Source: Sphingomonas lacusdianchii
GTDB lineage: Bacteria; Pseudomonadota; Alphaproteobacteria; Sphingomonadales; Sphingomonadaceae
Direction of reading: 5' to 3'
Length of the DNA stretch: 64,000 nt
Assembly (NCBI RefSeq): GCF_022664395.1
Contig: NZ_JAKRET010000010.1
Location: forward strand, 62,001 to 126,000
The notes under the pieces were generated by a model. It made no database searches and had not been told where the DNA came from. It saw only the letters and a list, made by a program, of their open reading frames with translations. The position numbers were made by a program, and so were the translations under genes. Below, one piece after another: positions 55,846 to 64,000 of this stretch. Positions within the stretch are counted from its first letter, which is position 1; every line of letters starts with the position of its first letter.

Positions 55846-57218
55846 ACCGCCCGCCCCTGCAGGTCCATGTCCTCCAGCGCGACACCGTTGGTCTCGGGCA
55901 TCACCCGCACCGTCCACAGCAGCTGCAACAGCATCATCGCGCCGAAAAAGGCGAAGACCCATCCACCGACCGCGCTCGCCACGATCGGAAACAGCCAGGT
56001 GATCGCCGCCGCCGCGACCCAATGGGTCGTCGATCCCAGCGCCTGGCCCTTGCCGCGCACGGCGCTCGGGAAGACTTCGGAGATGAAGACCCAGATCACC
56101 GCGCCCTGGCTGATCGCGAAGGCGGCGATGAAGGCGAGCAGGCCGCCGAGGATCAGCGTGCCGTTCGGAACGCTGCGCTCGAGCTGCCATCCGACCAGCA
56201 ACAGCGCGGCGGCGCAGACGATCGATCCGACGAACAGCAGCGGGCGGCGGCCGAACCGGTCGATGAAGAACAGGGCGGCGACGGTGAACAACAGGTTCGT
56301 GCCGCCGACCGCGATCGACTGGAGCAGCGCGCTGTCCGCCCCGGCGCCGGCCAGTTCGAAGATGCGCGGCGCATAATAGAGCAGCGCGTTGATGCCCGAC
56401 AGCTGGTTGAACATCGCAATGGCGATCGCGCAGGCGACCGGGAAGCTATGCGCCGGCTGGAACAGCCGTGCGTCGGCCTGTCCGGCGTCGCGCCGTTCGG
56501 CGGCTTCGATCCTCGCCAGTTCGGCCTCGGGATCGAGGAACCCTAGCCGCGTCATCACCTGCGTCGACTTCGCCCGTTCTCCCTGCACCGCCAGCCAGCG
56601 GGGGCTTTCCGGCAGGAGGAAGGTCACGGCGAGGAACAGCGCGGACGGCACCGCGACGATGCCGAACATCCAGCGCCACGCCGTTTCGGGCGGAAGCGCC
56701 TGCGCGATCAGATAGTTGCTGAGGAACGCGATCAGGATGCCGAGCACGATGTTCAGCTGGTTCATCGCCACCAGCCGCCCGCGAAACTTCGCGGGCGATA
56801 CTTCGGCGATATAGATCGGCGTGACCACCGACGCCGCGCCGATGGCGAGGCCGCCGAGGAAGCGGAAGGCGATCAGCATCGGCCAGCTCTGTGCGAGACC
56901 CGTGCCCAGCGACGACACGACATAGGCGATCGCGACCGACAACATGATCGCCTTGCGCCCATAGCGATCGGCGGGCGCGCCGGTGACCAGCGACCCGATC
57001 ACCGTCCCGATCAGCGCCGATGCCACGGTGAAGCCGAGCGACGCATCGGTCAGCGCGAAACGTTCCTGCAACGCCTGTGTCGCGCCCGATATGACGGCGG
57101 TGTCGAAGCCGAACAACAGCCCGCCCAGCGCCGCCCCCGCCGCGCTCAATATGATGGCGGTCGTCGCCCGTGCATCGTCCACATCCTGCCGGGTGTCCGG
57201 CGTCGCGATGCTATGCAT
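55842..57218 (-). CDS. MFS sugar-porter transporter, probable fructose importer
   Basis: A 458-residue protein of the sugar porter family with twelve membrane segments. Signatures: GGLLFGFDTAVISGA, DRYGRKAIM, PESPRWLAVQGE, NQLSGINALLYYAP, DRFGRRPLL and SEVFPSAVRGKGQALGS, and the closing PETNG. The gene overlaps fructokinase by 8 bases and the GH32 gene by 4, so they are co-translated. Fructose or a disaccharide is the likely substrate, by context. Confidence 0.92.
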   Translation of the reverse strand: MHSIATPDTRQDVDDARATTAIILSAAGAALGGLLFGFDTAVISGATQALQERFALTDASLGFTVASALIGTVIGSLVTGAPADRYGRKAIMLSVAIAYVVSSLGTGLAQSWPMLIAFRFLGGLAIGAASVVTPIYIAEVSPAKFRGRLVAMNQLNIVLGILIAFLSNYLIAQALPPETAWRWMFGIVAVPSALFLAVTFLLPESPRWLAVQGERAKSTQVMTRLGFLDPEAELARIEAAERRDAGQADARLFQPAHSFPVACAIAIAMFNQLSGINALLYYAPRIFELAGAGADSALLQSIAVGGTNLLFTVAALFFIDRFGRRPLLFVGSIVCAAALLLVGWQLERSVPNGTLILGGLLAFIAAFAISQGAVIWVFISEVFPSAVRGKGQALGSTTHWVAAAAITWLFPIVASAVGGWVFAFFGAMMLLQLLWTVRVMPETNGVALEDMDLQGRAV

Positions 57219-58176
57219 CGACCGTCTCCTTGTTCGCATGAAAGGGTTCGGCCATGCGCCAGTGCATCGGCCATTGGCGGGTCGCCGTCCGGTAGGCGAG
57301 CGCCAGCGCACCGGTCAGCCCCGCCGAAGCGCCCGCCGTCGGCGCGGCGATATAGTCGTCCATGTCGATCGTCCGCATGCTGGCGTCATAGCCGGCGAGC
57401 CGGGCGACCAGCGCCGCACGCACGCGGGCATACATGGGCGGCTGCATCACCCCGCCACCGACGATGATCCGATCGGGGCGGATGACATAGGTAAGCGTCG
57501 CGCACAGAGCGGCGATATAGTCCGCCTCGATCGGCCATGCGGGGTGATCGGCCGGAAGCCGTTCCGCCGGCACGCCCCAGCGCGCGGCCATCGCCGGTCC
57601 GCAGGCCAGTCCTTCGAGGCAATCGCCATGGAACGGGCAGATACCGGCAAAGCCGTCGTCGCCGGGCGCACGCGGCACGGCGATATGCCCCGCCTCGGGA
57701 TGGTTCGCGCCGCCATGCGGCACGCCGCCGATCAGCAGCCCGACCCCGATCCCGGTGCCGATGGTGACATAGCAGAAGCTGTCGAGCCCCTGGCCGCTGC
57801 CGAACAGGCGCTCCCCCACCGCGGCGCAGTTGACGTCGGTGTCGAGCGTTATCGGCGCTTCGACCGTCTGCCGCAGATGACCGAGCAGGTCGATATTCTC
57901 CCAACCCGGCTTCGGGGTCGAGGTGATGTGCCCGTAATCGCCGGCAAGGGGGTTGAGCGACAACGGTCCGAAGCTGCCGACCGACACGGCCGACAGGTCG
58001 CCGTGAACGCGCTGCGCATCGCGGAAAAACGCGCTGGCCGCGCCCAGCGTCTCGACAGGAGTCGTGGTCGCGATCCGGGTTTCGGCGAGGATCTTGCCAT
58101 CGCGGTCGGCGACGGCGCACAGGAACTTGGTGCCCCCCGCCTCGATCGCGCCGAGCAGCAGTGGCTCGCTCACCAC
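57211..58176 (-). CDS. ROK-family fructokinase
   Basis: A 321-residue sugar kinase: AIEAGGTKFLCAV (phosphate loop), TLDTDVNCAAVGE, GTGIGVGLLIGG, and the ROK zinc motif GH...CPFHGDCLEGLACGPA. These residues match the Mak/ScrK-type fructokinases. It phosphorylates fructose to fructose 6-phosphate. The start is GTG, with a second GTG one codon later. First gene of the fructan operon, directly behind the operator-promoter region. Confidence 0.9.
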   Translation of the reverse strand: MVSEPLLLGAIEAGGTKFLCAVADRDGKILAETRIATTTPVETLGAASAFFRDAQRVHGDLSAVSVGSFGPLSLNPLAGDYGHITSTPKPGWENIDLLGHLRQTVEAPITLDTDVNCAAVGERLFGSGQGLDSFCYVTIGTGIGVGLLIGGVPHGGANHPEAGHIAVPRAPGDDGFAGICPFHGDCLEGLACGPAMAARWGVPAERLPADHPAWPIEADYIAALCATLTYVIRPDRIIVGGGVMQPPMYARVRAALVARLAGYDASMRTIDMDDYIAAPTAGASAGLTGALALAYRTATRQWPMHWRMAEPFHANKETVDA

Positions 58177-58257
58177 TCGTATCCCGCCGGTCCTGCACGC
58201 TGCAAAATCGTCGCCATCGTCACTCTCCCATCATCTGCCGCTGTTACGGTCGATGGC

Positions 58258-58289
58258 ACTAAATCTACTAGTGTGATTTAGTTGGTCAA
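58258..58289 (-). promoter_or_regulatory. Promoter and ROK operator of the fructan operon
   Basis: An inverted repeat with perfect 8-base arms, ACTAAATC (58258-58265) and GATTTAGT (58275-58282), spaced by 9 bases. On the minus strand a -35-like TTGACC (58289-58284) and a -10-like TAGATT (58267-58262) are separated by 16 bases, so the repeat covers the spacer and the -10 box. That is an ideal position for a repressor. The ROK regulator encoded immediately upstream is the obvious ligand (inference). The start codon of the kinase is about 80 bases downstream. Confidence 0.65.
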
Positions 58290-58388
58290 GGGCGAATTTT
58301 TCGCCTTTTCAACAGTTTGGCGCACAATCGTTTGTGGTTAGCGATACCAGAGGGTTTTCTTTGGCTGCCGTCGCACTCCCAGATTTAG

Positions 58389-59510
58389 TCAGCCGCGCTT
58401 GAACAAGCTGCTGAGATCAGGCGCATATTGCGCGTGGAGCGGCAACAGTCCCGCGCCGATCGCCGCTGCCTGTCGTCCCAGCGTGCCGATTCGCAATTCG
58501 GGTGCGAAGAAATCGGGCGGGGCATGTTCGCCCAGCTGCCGTTCGACCATCGCCGCGATCTCGGCCAGTTCCTCCGGCGGCAGGGATCCGTCGAGGATGA
58601 CCGCCTCGAGATCGAGCAGGCTGTTCGCGCCGGAGATCGCGAACGCCAATGCCTCGGCACATCGCCGTCGCCAGCCCTCCAACGCGCCCGGGGTGGTCGC
58701 CCGATCCCGGTCATAGAGCGACGCATGGTGGATCAGCGAATCGCGCCGCCCCCCCGCCAGGACCGGCATCGACGCCAGCGCGCCGGCATTGCCATGCCGC
58801 CCCTGCACCACCTGCCCGCCGAGGACGAGGCCGCCGCCGACAAAGGTGCCGAGGTTGATGAGCAGATAGTTCTGGAGATCGGCCCCCGCCCCGCACAACA
58901 GATGCGCCAGCGCCGCCGCATTGCCGTCATTGTCGAAAAAGGTCGGCCATTGCAGCCCGGCACGCAACCGGTCGGCAACGTCACCGCGGCGCCATTCCTC
59001 GGCCTGATCTTCCGAAATGCCGAGTTCGTCGCGCCATTCGCCCAGAAACCACGGCATCGCGATGCCGATGCCCAGAAAGGTACTGGGATCGCGCAGCGAC
59101 GCCGGCAGATGTTCCTGCAGGAACCGGTCGATCCGTTCCACGGCCAGGTCGATGGTCGGAAAGGCGCCGGCATCGCAACGGACCGCACGCTGCTGCCCGT
59201 CAAAGTCGAGCGACACCAACGTCATCGCGTTGCGGCCAATCTCCACGCCGACCGTATAGCCGCGCGCGCCGTTGATCCGATAGACCGTGGCCGGCTGCCC
59301 CATGCCACCGGTGCGCTTCTCGGCTTGAAACAGCAATCCGTCGCTGTCGAGTTCGTCGATGATCCGGACCACGGCCTGCGGCGACAGTCCCGTCAGCCGT
59401 GCGATCTCGGCCTTGGACGCGCCGTTCGATCGCCGGATCGCCGACAGGATCAGCCGTTCGTTATACCGGCGCATCCCACTCGCGTTCGTGCCCTTTCGCA
59501 CCATATGCAT
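58389..59510 (-). CDS. ROK-family transcriptional repressor of the fructan locus
   Basis: A 373-residue regulator of the NagC/XylR type: an N-terminal winged helix (YNERLILSAIRRSNGASKAEIARLTGLSPQAVVRIIDEL) followed by a ROK sugar-binding domain (GYTVGVEIGRN, DGNAAALAHLLCGAG). The usual zinc Cys cluster is absent (GRHGNAGALASMPVLAGGRR), so the zinc site looks degenerate. By context it senses fructose or a phosphorylated sugar and represses the operon downstream. Confidence 0.88.
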   Translation of the reverse strand: MHMVRKGTNASGMRRYNERLILSAIRRSNGASKAEIARLTGLSPQAVVRIIDELDSDGLLFQAEKRTGGMGQPATVYRINGARGYTVGVEIGRNAMTLVSLDFDGQQRAVRCDAGAFPTIDLAVERIDRFLQEHLPASLRDPSTFLGIGIAMPWFLGEWRDELGISEDQAEEWRRGDVADRLRAGLQWPTFFDNDGNAAALAHLLCGAGADLQNYLLINLGTFVGGGLVLGGQVVQGRHGNAGALASMPVLAGGRRDSLIHHASLYDRDRATTPGALEGWRRRCAEALAFAISGANSLLDLEAVILDGSLPPEELAEIAAMVERQLGEHAPPDFFAPELRIGTLGRQAAAIGAGLLPLHAQYAPDLSSLFKRG

Positions 59511-59545
59511 ATGGGCATCCGCTCCATTTCGGCCTTCGTTATCGC

Positions 59546-59560
59546 CTTGTGATACACAAG
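59546..59560. promoter_or_regulatory. Palindrome upstream of the ROK regulator gene
   Basis: CTTGTG-ATA-CACAAG is a perfect 6-base inverted repeat 36-50 bases before the regulator start codon. It does not share the sequence of the fructan operator, so a different factor may bind it. Confidence 0.4.
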
Positions 59561-59615
59561 ATTTCGCGGGGAGTACCGTTTCGTGCCGTAATTTATGTCC
59601 GCGGCCGGCGGGCCG

Positions 59616-60644
59616 TCAGTGCAAACTCAGCGCCTTGCGCACGCCATCCCACGCGACGAACTTGAAATTCTGCGTCTCGGGCGCGTTGTCGCCATCCTGC
59701 GCGACGAACAGGCCGTGGCGCAGGCCCGGGCCGAAATCGCCGGGCATCAGGTCGATGCCATCGGTCTCGCTGGTTCCGTCGATCACGCCGCCGCCGATGC
59801 GGAAGCGACCGGCATAGCTGACGTCAGGCAGGCGATAGAGAGTGTAGGCGTTGTCGCCTTGGCTGCTGACGACCAGATAGCCGCCGGTACGCCCTTTGGG
59901 TGCCAGTGCGAGCCCCTCGGCATCGGCGACCAGCGTCGTGCCGTCGACCCTGGCGATCGCCGTGCCAGTGACCGGCGCGGCGGGATCGGCGGCGAAGCGC
60001 CACAGGCCGACATCTTCCTCGGCGACATAGAGCGTGCCCGTCCGGTCGTCGACGACGCAGCCCTCGGCCTGGGTACCGACCTTCATCGAACGGACGGTGC
60101 GGACGACCGGAGTGGCGCCACGGGTGTCGATCGATACCTGATCGATACGCCCGTCCTTCATCACGACGAAGCCGAACAGCGCCTTGTCGGCCATGCGGGT
60201 CCACAGGCACATGCCATAGGCCTCGCCCGGACCGACCGGATAACGTCCCATCGGCACCAGCTTCTTCGCCACCGTATCGAGCGTGAACAACGCGACATGT
60301 GCCTGCGCCTCATCCGCCCGGTCGCTGGCGGCGGCGATGACCCGGCCGCCAATCTCGCGCAGATCGACATTGTTCAGCCGCCCGGCGGGGGTGAAGCTCA
60401 GCCTTTTGCCCGACAGTGCATAGACATGGATGCCGGCTTTCTTGTCGGTGCCGATCACCAGACTGTCGGCAGGGTTGCGCCGGTTGCGCCAGATGGCGGG
60501 ATCGTCGGCGGCGTCGGCAGCGGTGTCGACCGGATCGGTCTCCGCCACCGCCGCCACCAGCGGCACTGCGCCCGGCGTCGTCGCCGGCGGTGGCGTCACC
60601 GCGCACCCGCCGAGCAGCAGCGCTGCGACAGTCGCTCGCCGCAT
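59616..60644 (-). CDS. Beta-propeller phytase
   Basis: A 342-residue lipoprotein-like phytase (MRRATVAALLLGGCAV, lipobox LGGC). The beta-propeller phytase family hallmarks are DDPAIWRNRRNPADSLVIGTDKKAG near the N-terminus and EGCVVDDRTGTLYVAEEDVGLWRF in the middle. These calcium-dependent enzymes release phosphate from phytate (inositol hexakisphosphate). The start overlaps the receptor stop (TGATG). Confidence 0.92.
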   Translation of the reverse strand: MRRATVAALLLGGCAVTPPPATTPGAVPLVAAVAETDPVDTAADAADDPAIWRNRRNPADSLVIGTDKKAGIHVYALSGKRLSFTPAGRLNNVDLREIGGRVIAAASDRADEAQAHVALFTLDTVAKKLVPMGRYPVGPGEAYGMCLWTRMADKALFGFVVMKDGRIDQVSIDTRGATPVVRTVRSMKVGTQAEGCVVDDRTGTLYVAEEDVGLWRFAADPAAPVTGTAIARVDGTTLVADAEGLALAPKGRTGGYLVVSSQGDNAYTLYRLPDVSYAGRFRIGGGVIDGTSETDGIDLMPGDFGPGLRHGLFVAQDGDNAPETQNFKFVAWDGVRKALSLH

Positions 60645-63448
60645 CAGAAGTTCACCCGCACACCAGCCTGATAGCGGCGACCGAAGCTTTCACGCTCGAT
60701 CGTGTACTGGGTGTTGCGGACATAGCGACGGCCGGGGCCGTTCAGCAGGTTGCTGAAATTGCCGAACAGCTCGACGTTCGCATTGATCGCATAGCGGACC
60801 GATGCGTCGAGTTCATTATCCTTCGCCCAGTAGAAGTCGCCGCCATCGACGCCGCGGACGACGCCGTTGATGTTCTGGAAATCGCCCAGTTCGTCGAGCC
60901 AGCGCGAGCGGTTCTGATACTGGACCCGCGCCGAGAAGCCGTATTTCTCGTAATAGGCACCGATATTGTAGACCGCATCCGACGCACCGGGCAGCGGCAC
61001 GCGACGGCCATCGGGGGTTTCCGCACGGCTGCGGTTGAGCGTCGCGTTCAACTGCACGCCGAAGCCGCCAACCCATTCGGGCAGGCCGAGATCGGCAACG
61101 AACGGATCGAGCTGCTGCTGGATCGCGCCTTCGATACCGAGGATCGAGCCGTTGCCGCCATTGTCGATCGTCGCGAAATCATATTGCGACCGGTCGACGC
61201 CGCCAAAGTTCAGGATATCGCGGCCGAAGGTGCGGCTGGTGTCGAACAGCACGTCGCGCAGCCGCTTGTAATAGGCACCGAACGACAGGAAGCCGCCGGT
61301 CGACCCGTAATATTCGACATAGGCATCGACGCCCATCGCCTTTTCGGGCTTCGCATCGGGGTTGCCGCCCGAAATCGTCAGGTTGGCGTCGTTGAAGGTC
61401 AGGTTGGGACGAAGCTGGTCGTAATCGGGCCGCGCCGCACCGGTGCTGAACGACAGCCGCGCCTTCATCTGGTCGCTGACGTCGTAATTCACGTGCAGGC
61501 TGGGATAGACCAGCGTCAGGTCGCTCTTGGCGGTCAGCGGGGTGAAGGTCGTGCCGTTGGGGGTCGCGAACGCCGAGGAGGTGTTGCGGATATGCTCGAT
61601 CCGCGCGCCGCCGACGACATTGCCCCAATCGGTGACGACCGTCGCCATCGCATAAGCCGAATAGATGCGTTCGTTCACGTCATAGAGATTGGCGGTCTGG
61701 TCGCGATAGGTTCCGACCGTCTTTGCCCGGTCGACCAGGTCGAGGATCTGGTCCCTGCCGAAATACTGGAAGGTGTAGCCGAGCGGAATCTGACCCTGGA
61801 ACCCGCCGGGGATCGCGATCTGGCCGTAACCGGTCGGGATGTTGGCAGCGGTGAACTGTGCCGCGCTGTTGAGTTCGAGCAGGCGTTCGTCGACCGACTT
61901 GGTCCGATCGTCGAAGCGCAGCCCGACCGCGAAGGTCGTCTTTTCCCCGAACAGGCCGTCGACGTCATGCTGCAGGTCGATCCGCGCGGTGTACGCATCG
62001 GTCGTGTCGGCGGCGAGCAGCGAACGCAGGCGGCTGAGCGAACGCGGGAAATCCTCGATCGCGGTCACCCGGTCGCCGCGGGCGAAGGTGCCGTTGGCGT
62101 TGCGGATGGTGCGGAACAACTGCACCCGCGCCAGCTGCGGATCGGTCAGGTCATAGCCGACGGTCAGGCGGTTGGCAGCATTCGCGCCGTTGGTGCCGAA
62201 GGACGGGCTGTCGTAATTCAGCTGCGCCGGCTGCGTCCTGTCGTCGATCGACCGGGTATAGTTGGCGCGCCACGACACGCGCCACGTGTCGAGATCATGG
62301 TCGCCGCCCAGCGTGTTGGTGAACACCGACTGTTTGTAGGCGCGCACGGTGAAGTTCGAATTAAGGTCGATGCCATAGACGGTGCCGCGCAGCGGGGTGT
62401 TGCCGGTGCAGATATCGGCATAGCCGGTCGTGCCGGCAGCGGGCGTGGCGTTGACCGCGCAGGCGGCGGTGGCGTTTGACAGGCGCGACTGCTGATCGTC
62501 GAGGTCGAAGATATAGTTGTTGCGCTGTTCGTCGTCCTGGAACGCCGAATAGATGGTTTCGGCGAAGATGCGGTGATCGCTCGACGGCTTCCAGTCGATC
62601 CGCGTCGACAGCGCGTAATTCTTGCGGACGAGGCGATAGAGCTTGTTCTCGGTCTCGCGCGCCCAGATACGGTCGGCGAAGCCGGGCCGCGCGTCCTGCG
62701 CGACGGTTTCCCAGTCGGTTTCGAAATTGTCGGTGACCATGCCGCGCCGGTACAGGCTGGCCGAGGACGACACGGCGAACTCGCCGATGCCGGTGTCGAA
62801 CCGGTCGGACACGACCAGCGACCCTTCGAACTCACGCCGTTCGCCCAGTTCGACGAGGCCGTAACCCGCCTTGCCCGCGACATGGAAACCGCTCTGGTCG
62901 AAGCCCGAACGGGTGATGATATCGACATTGCCCGAAATGGTCTCGCCGACCATGTCCGGCGTCACCGCCTTGCGCACGATGATCTGCTTGGCGATCGCCG
63001 AAGGGATCGAATCGAACCGTGCGGCGCGGCCTTCCGGACTGACGACGTTGACGCCATCGAACGACAACGTGGTCCAGCGCTTGGGCGCGCCGCGCAGGTT
63101 CACGTAGCGCGCCTGGCCCTGATCGCGCTCGACGCCGACGCCGGGCAGGCGGCTGATCGCCTGCGCGATATTCTGGTCGGGCAGGCGGCCGACCGCGTCG
63201 GATGCGATGACCGAGACGAGCGCAGTGCTGTTGCGCTGGATTTCGAGGGCGGCAGCTTCGGATTCGGCGATCGGGCGGCTGCCGCGCACGACGATTTCCT
63301 GCTCGCCATCCTCGGGCGCGGCGGGATCGGCGGCGACCGACACTTCTTCGACCGGATCGGCCAGCGCGGCGGCGGGCAGGAATGCGGCGCCCGCCAGCAG
63401 CGCACGCACGACGACGGCCCGCGAGGACCGGGCGAAGATACCAACCAT
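60644..63448 (-). CDS. TonB-dependent receptor paired with phytase
   Basis: A 934-residue outer-membrane receptor with signal peptide (ending AALA), a TonB-box-like EIVVRGSR, a plug (NSTALVSVIASDAVGRLPDQNIAQAISRLPGVGVERDQGQARYVNLRG) and a barrel ending in RRYQAGVRVNF. Receptors of this plug type adjoin beta-propeller phytases in many sphingomonads and Caulobacter relatives and probably take up phytate or its products. It is translationally coupled to the phytase gene. Confidence 0.93.
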   Translation of the reverse strand: MVGIFARSSRAVVVRALLAGAAFLPAAALADPVEEVSVAADPAAPEDGEQEIVVRGSRPIAESEAAALEIQRNSTALVSVIASDAVGRLPDQNIAQAISRLPGVGVERDQGQARYVNLRGAPKRWTTLSFDGVNVVSPEGRAARFDSIPSAIAKQIIVRKAVTPDMVGETISGNVDIITRSGFDQSGFHVAGKAGYGLVELGERREFEGSLVVSDRFDTGIGEFAVSSSASLYRRGMVTDNFETDWETVAQDARPGFADRIWARETENKLYRLVRKNYALSTRIDWKPSSDHRIFAETIYSAFQDDEQRNNYIFDLDDQQSRLSNATAACAVNATPAAGTTGYADICTGNTPLRGTVYGIDLNSNFTVRAYKQSVFTNTLGGDHDLDTWRVSWRANYTRSIDDRTQPAQLNYDSPSFGTNGANAANRLTVGYDLTDPQLARVQLFRTIRNANGTFARGDRVTAIEDFPRSLSRLRSLLAADTTDAYTARIDLQHDVDGLFGEKTTFAVGLRFDDRTKSVDERLLELNSAAQFTAANIPTGYGQIAIPGGFQGQIPLGYTFQYFGRDQILDLVDRAKTVGTYRDQTANLYDVNERIYSAYAMATVVTDWGNVVGGARIEHIRNTSSAFATPNGTTFTPLTAKSDLTLVYPSLHVNYDVSDQMKARLSFSTGAARPDYDQLRPNLTFNDANLTISGGNPDAKPEKAMGVDAYVEYYGSTGGFLSFGAYYKRLRDVLFDTSRTFGRDILNFGGVDRSQYDFATIDNGGNGSILGIEGAIQQQLDPFVADLGLPEWVGGFGVQLNATLNRSRAETPDGRRVPLPGASDAVYNIGAYYEKYGFSARVQYQNRSRWLDELGDFQNINGVVRGVDGGDFYWAKDNELDASVRYAINANVELFGNFSNLLNGPGRRYVRNTQYTIERESFGRRYQAGVRVNF

Positions 63449-63538
63449 GTAAGAAAGCCCCTTTTTAGGGGAGCGTTGACCGCTCCCGCCTTGGGGCTGC
63501 CCCTGACGGCAGGGCGTGAAACGACGATTACGGAGGCG

Positions 63539-63557
63539 TTACGTAATCATTACAGGA
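63539..63557 (-). promoter_or_regulatory. Possible PHO box of the receptor-phytase operon
   Basis: On the minus strand CTGTAATGATTACGTAACG resembles two 7-base PHO half sites (CTGTNAT then CGTNAC) 11 bases apart. It also contains the palindromes GTAATGATTAC and TTACGTAA. It lies about 90 bases upstream of the receptor start. The match is partial, so PhoB control is only a suggestion. Confidence 0.3.
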
Positions 63558-63585
63558 CCGGCTGTTGCCGATCGGCAACAGCCGG
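63558..63585. repeat. 28-bp perfect palindrome downstream of msrB
   Basis: CCGGCTGTTGCCGA and its exact complement TCGGCAACAGCCGG make a perfect 14-bp stem without a loop, ten bases after the msrB stop. It could act as a terminator stem for msrB, though no T-run follows. Confidence 0.6.
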
Positions 63586-63594
63586 CGGGGTAAC

Positions 63595-64000
63595 CTATCC
63601 CTCGACCTGATCGAGATAGGCGCCATAGCCCTCCGCTTCCATCGCGTCCTTGGGGACGAAGCGCAAAGCGGCCGAATTGATGCAGTAGCGCAGGCCGCCA
63701 CGATCGCGCGGCCCGTCGGGGAAGACATGGCCGAGATGGCTGTCGCCGCCCGCCGACCGGACCTCGGTGCGGACCATGCCGTGCGTCGTGTCGCGCAGTT
63801 CGGCGACATTGGCGGGTTCGATCGGCTTGGTGAAGCTCGGCCAGCCGCAATGCGAATCGAACTTGTCGGCCGACGCGAACAGCGGCTCGCCCGACACGAT
63901 GTCGACATAGATGCCGGCACGCTTCTCGTGGAGATATTCGCCGGTACCGGGGCGTTCGGTGCCGCTCTGCTGCGTCACATAATATTGTTCGGGGGTGAGG
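63595..64000 (-). CDS. msrB: Peptide-methionine (R)-S-oxide reductase, 5' end missing
   Basis: The last about 134 codons of MsrB; the reading frame continues past the window edge ([22 protein letters not shown]). MsrB reduces methionine R-sulfoxide in proteins. Visible: [44 protein letters not shown], and the catalytic [11 protein letters not shown]. The zinc-binding CxxC pair expected before GEPLF is absent ([12 protein letters not shown]), so it belongs to the zinc-free form. Confidence 0.93.
   Translation of the reverse strand, partial: LTPEQYYVTQQSGTERPGTGEYLHEKRAGIYVDIVSGEPLFASADKFDSHCGWPSFTKPIEPANVAELRDTTHGMVRTEVRSAGGDSHLGHVFPDGPRDRGGLRYCINSAALRFVPKDAMEAEGYGAYLDQVEG

Noticed and set aside
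60416..62479. A 687-codon plus-strand open frame opposite the phytase-linked receptor
   Set aside because: Antisense shadow with biased composition and no recognisable domain.

Overview
The window is chromosomal DNA of very high GC content from an alphaproteobacterium, most likely a sphingomonad (Sphingomonas or a close relative; inference). The gene families point that way: many TonB-dependent receptors beside periplasmic hydrolases, a phasin, a split type II secretion cluster next to a PhoX phosphatase, and abundant short palindromic intergenic repeats. Core genes are rpoC (3' end), uvrB, lepA, argH, rpoZ, rlmE and two tRNAs (Pro-CGG and Gln-CTG). No phage, insertion sequence with transposase, plasmid function or CRISPR array was seen.

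Layout. 1-12.6 kb: the end of rpoC with its terminator, a DUF5694-like protein, a formate/nitrite-type channel, a tiny ORF behind an extremely strong ribosome binding site, two tandem paralogous lipoproteins, uvrB, an M20 amidohydrolase and a glutaminase. 12.6-21.4 kb: a type II secretion system (T2SS) as two divergent operons, gspFEML read leftward and gspGHICD read rightward. Gene order on the minus strand in transcription order is gspL, gspM, gspE, then gspF after a repeat. 21.8-25.9 kb: a Tat-exported, lipobox-bearing PhoX phosphatase, and opposite it three small genes resembling inner-membrane assembly proteins (PilN/GspL-, PilO/GspM- and GspC/PilP-like). 25.9-31.8 kb: modABC, a phasin, a 37-residue membrane peptide, lepA and tRNA-Pro. 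32-36 kb: a GH125 exo-mannosidase, a poly(3-hydroxybutyrate) depolymerase-type esterase, yraN and a small secreted protein. 36-39.3 kb: the missing T2SS parts gspK, gspJ and gspN, with a periplasmic binding protein heading the gspJK operon. 39-48 kb: argH with a small lipoprotein, a TlpA-like thioredoxin, a phospholipase D protein, rpoZ, an HxlR regulator facing a PRISE-type enone reductase, rlmE, ppx and tRNA-Gln.

48-63.6 kb is the accessory part. A GntP-type permease is followed by a fructan (levan/inulin/sucrose) utilisation locus: two GH32 enzymes, a TonB receptor, an MFS sugar transporter, a ROK fructokinase and a ROK-family repressor with a clear palindromic operator. Polymer would be cut at the surface, pass through the receptor, be trimmed to fructose in the periplasm, imported by the MFS protein and phosphorylated. 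Next to it, a TonB receptor overlaps a beta-propeller phytase gene. A partial msrB ends the window.

Two themes stand out. One is phosphate scavenging (PhoX, phytase) beside a dispersed T2SS with an extra partial assembly module. The other is palindromic elements in nearly every gap, one of which sits inside the gspI reading frame and adds 49 codons to its prepilin leader.
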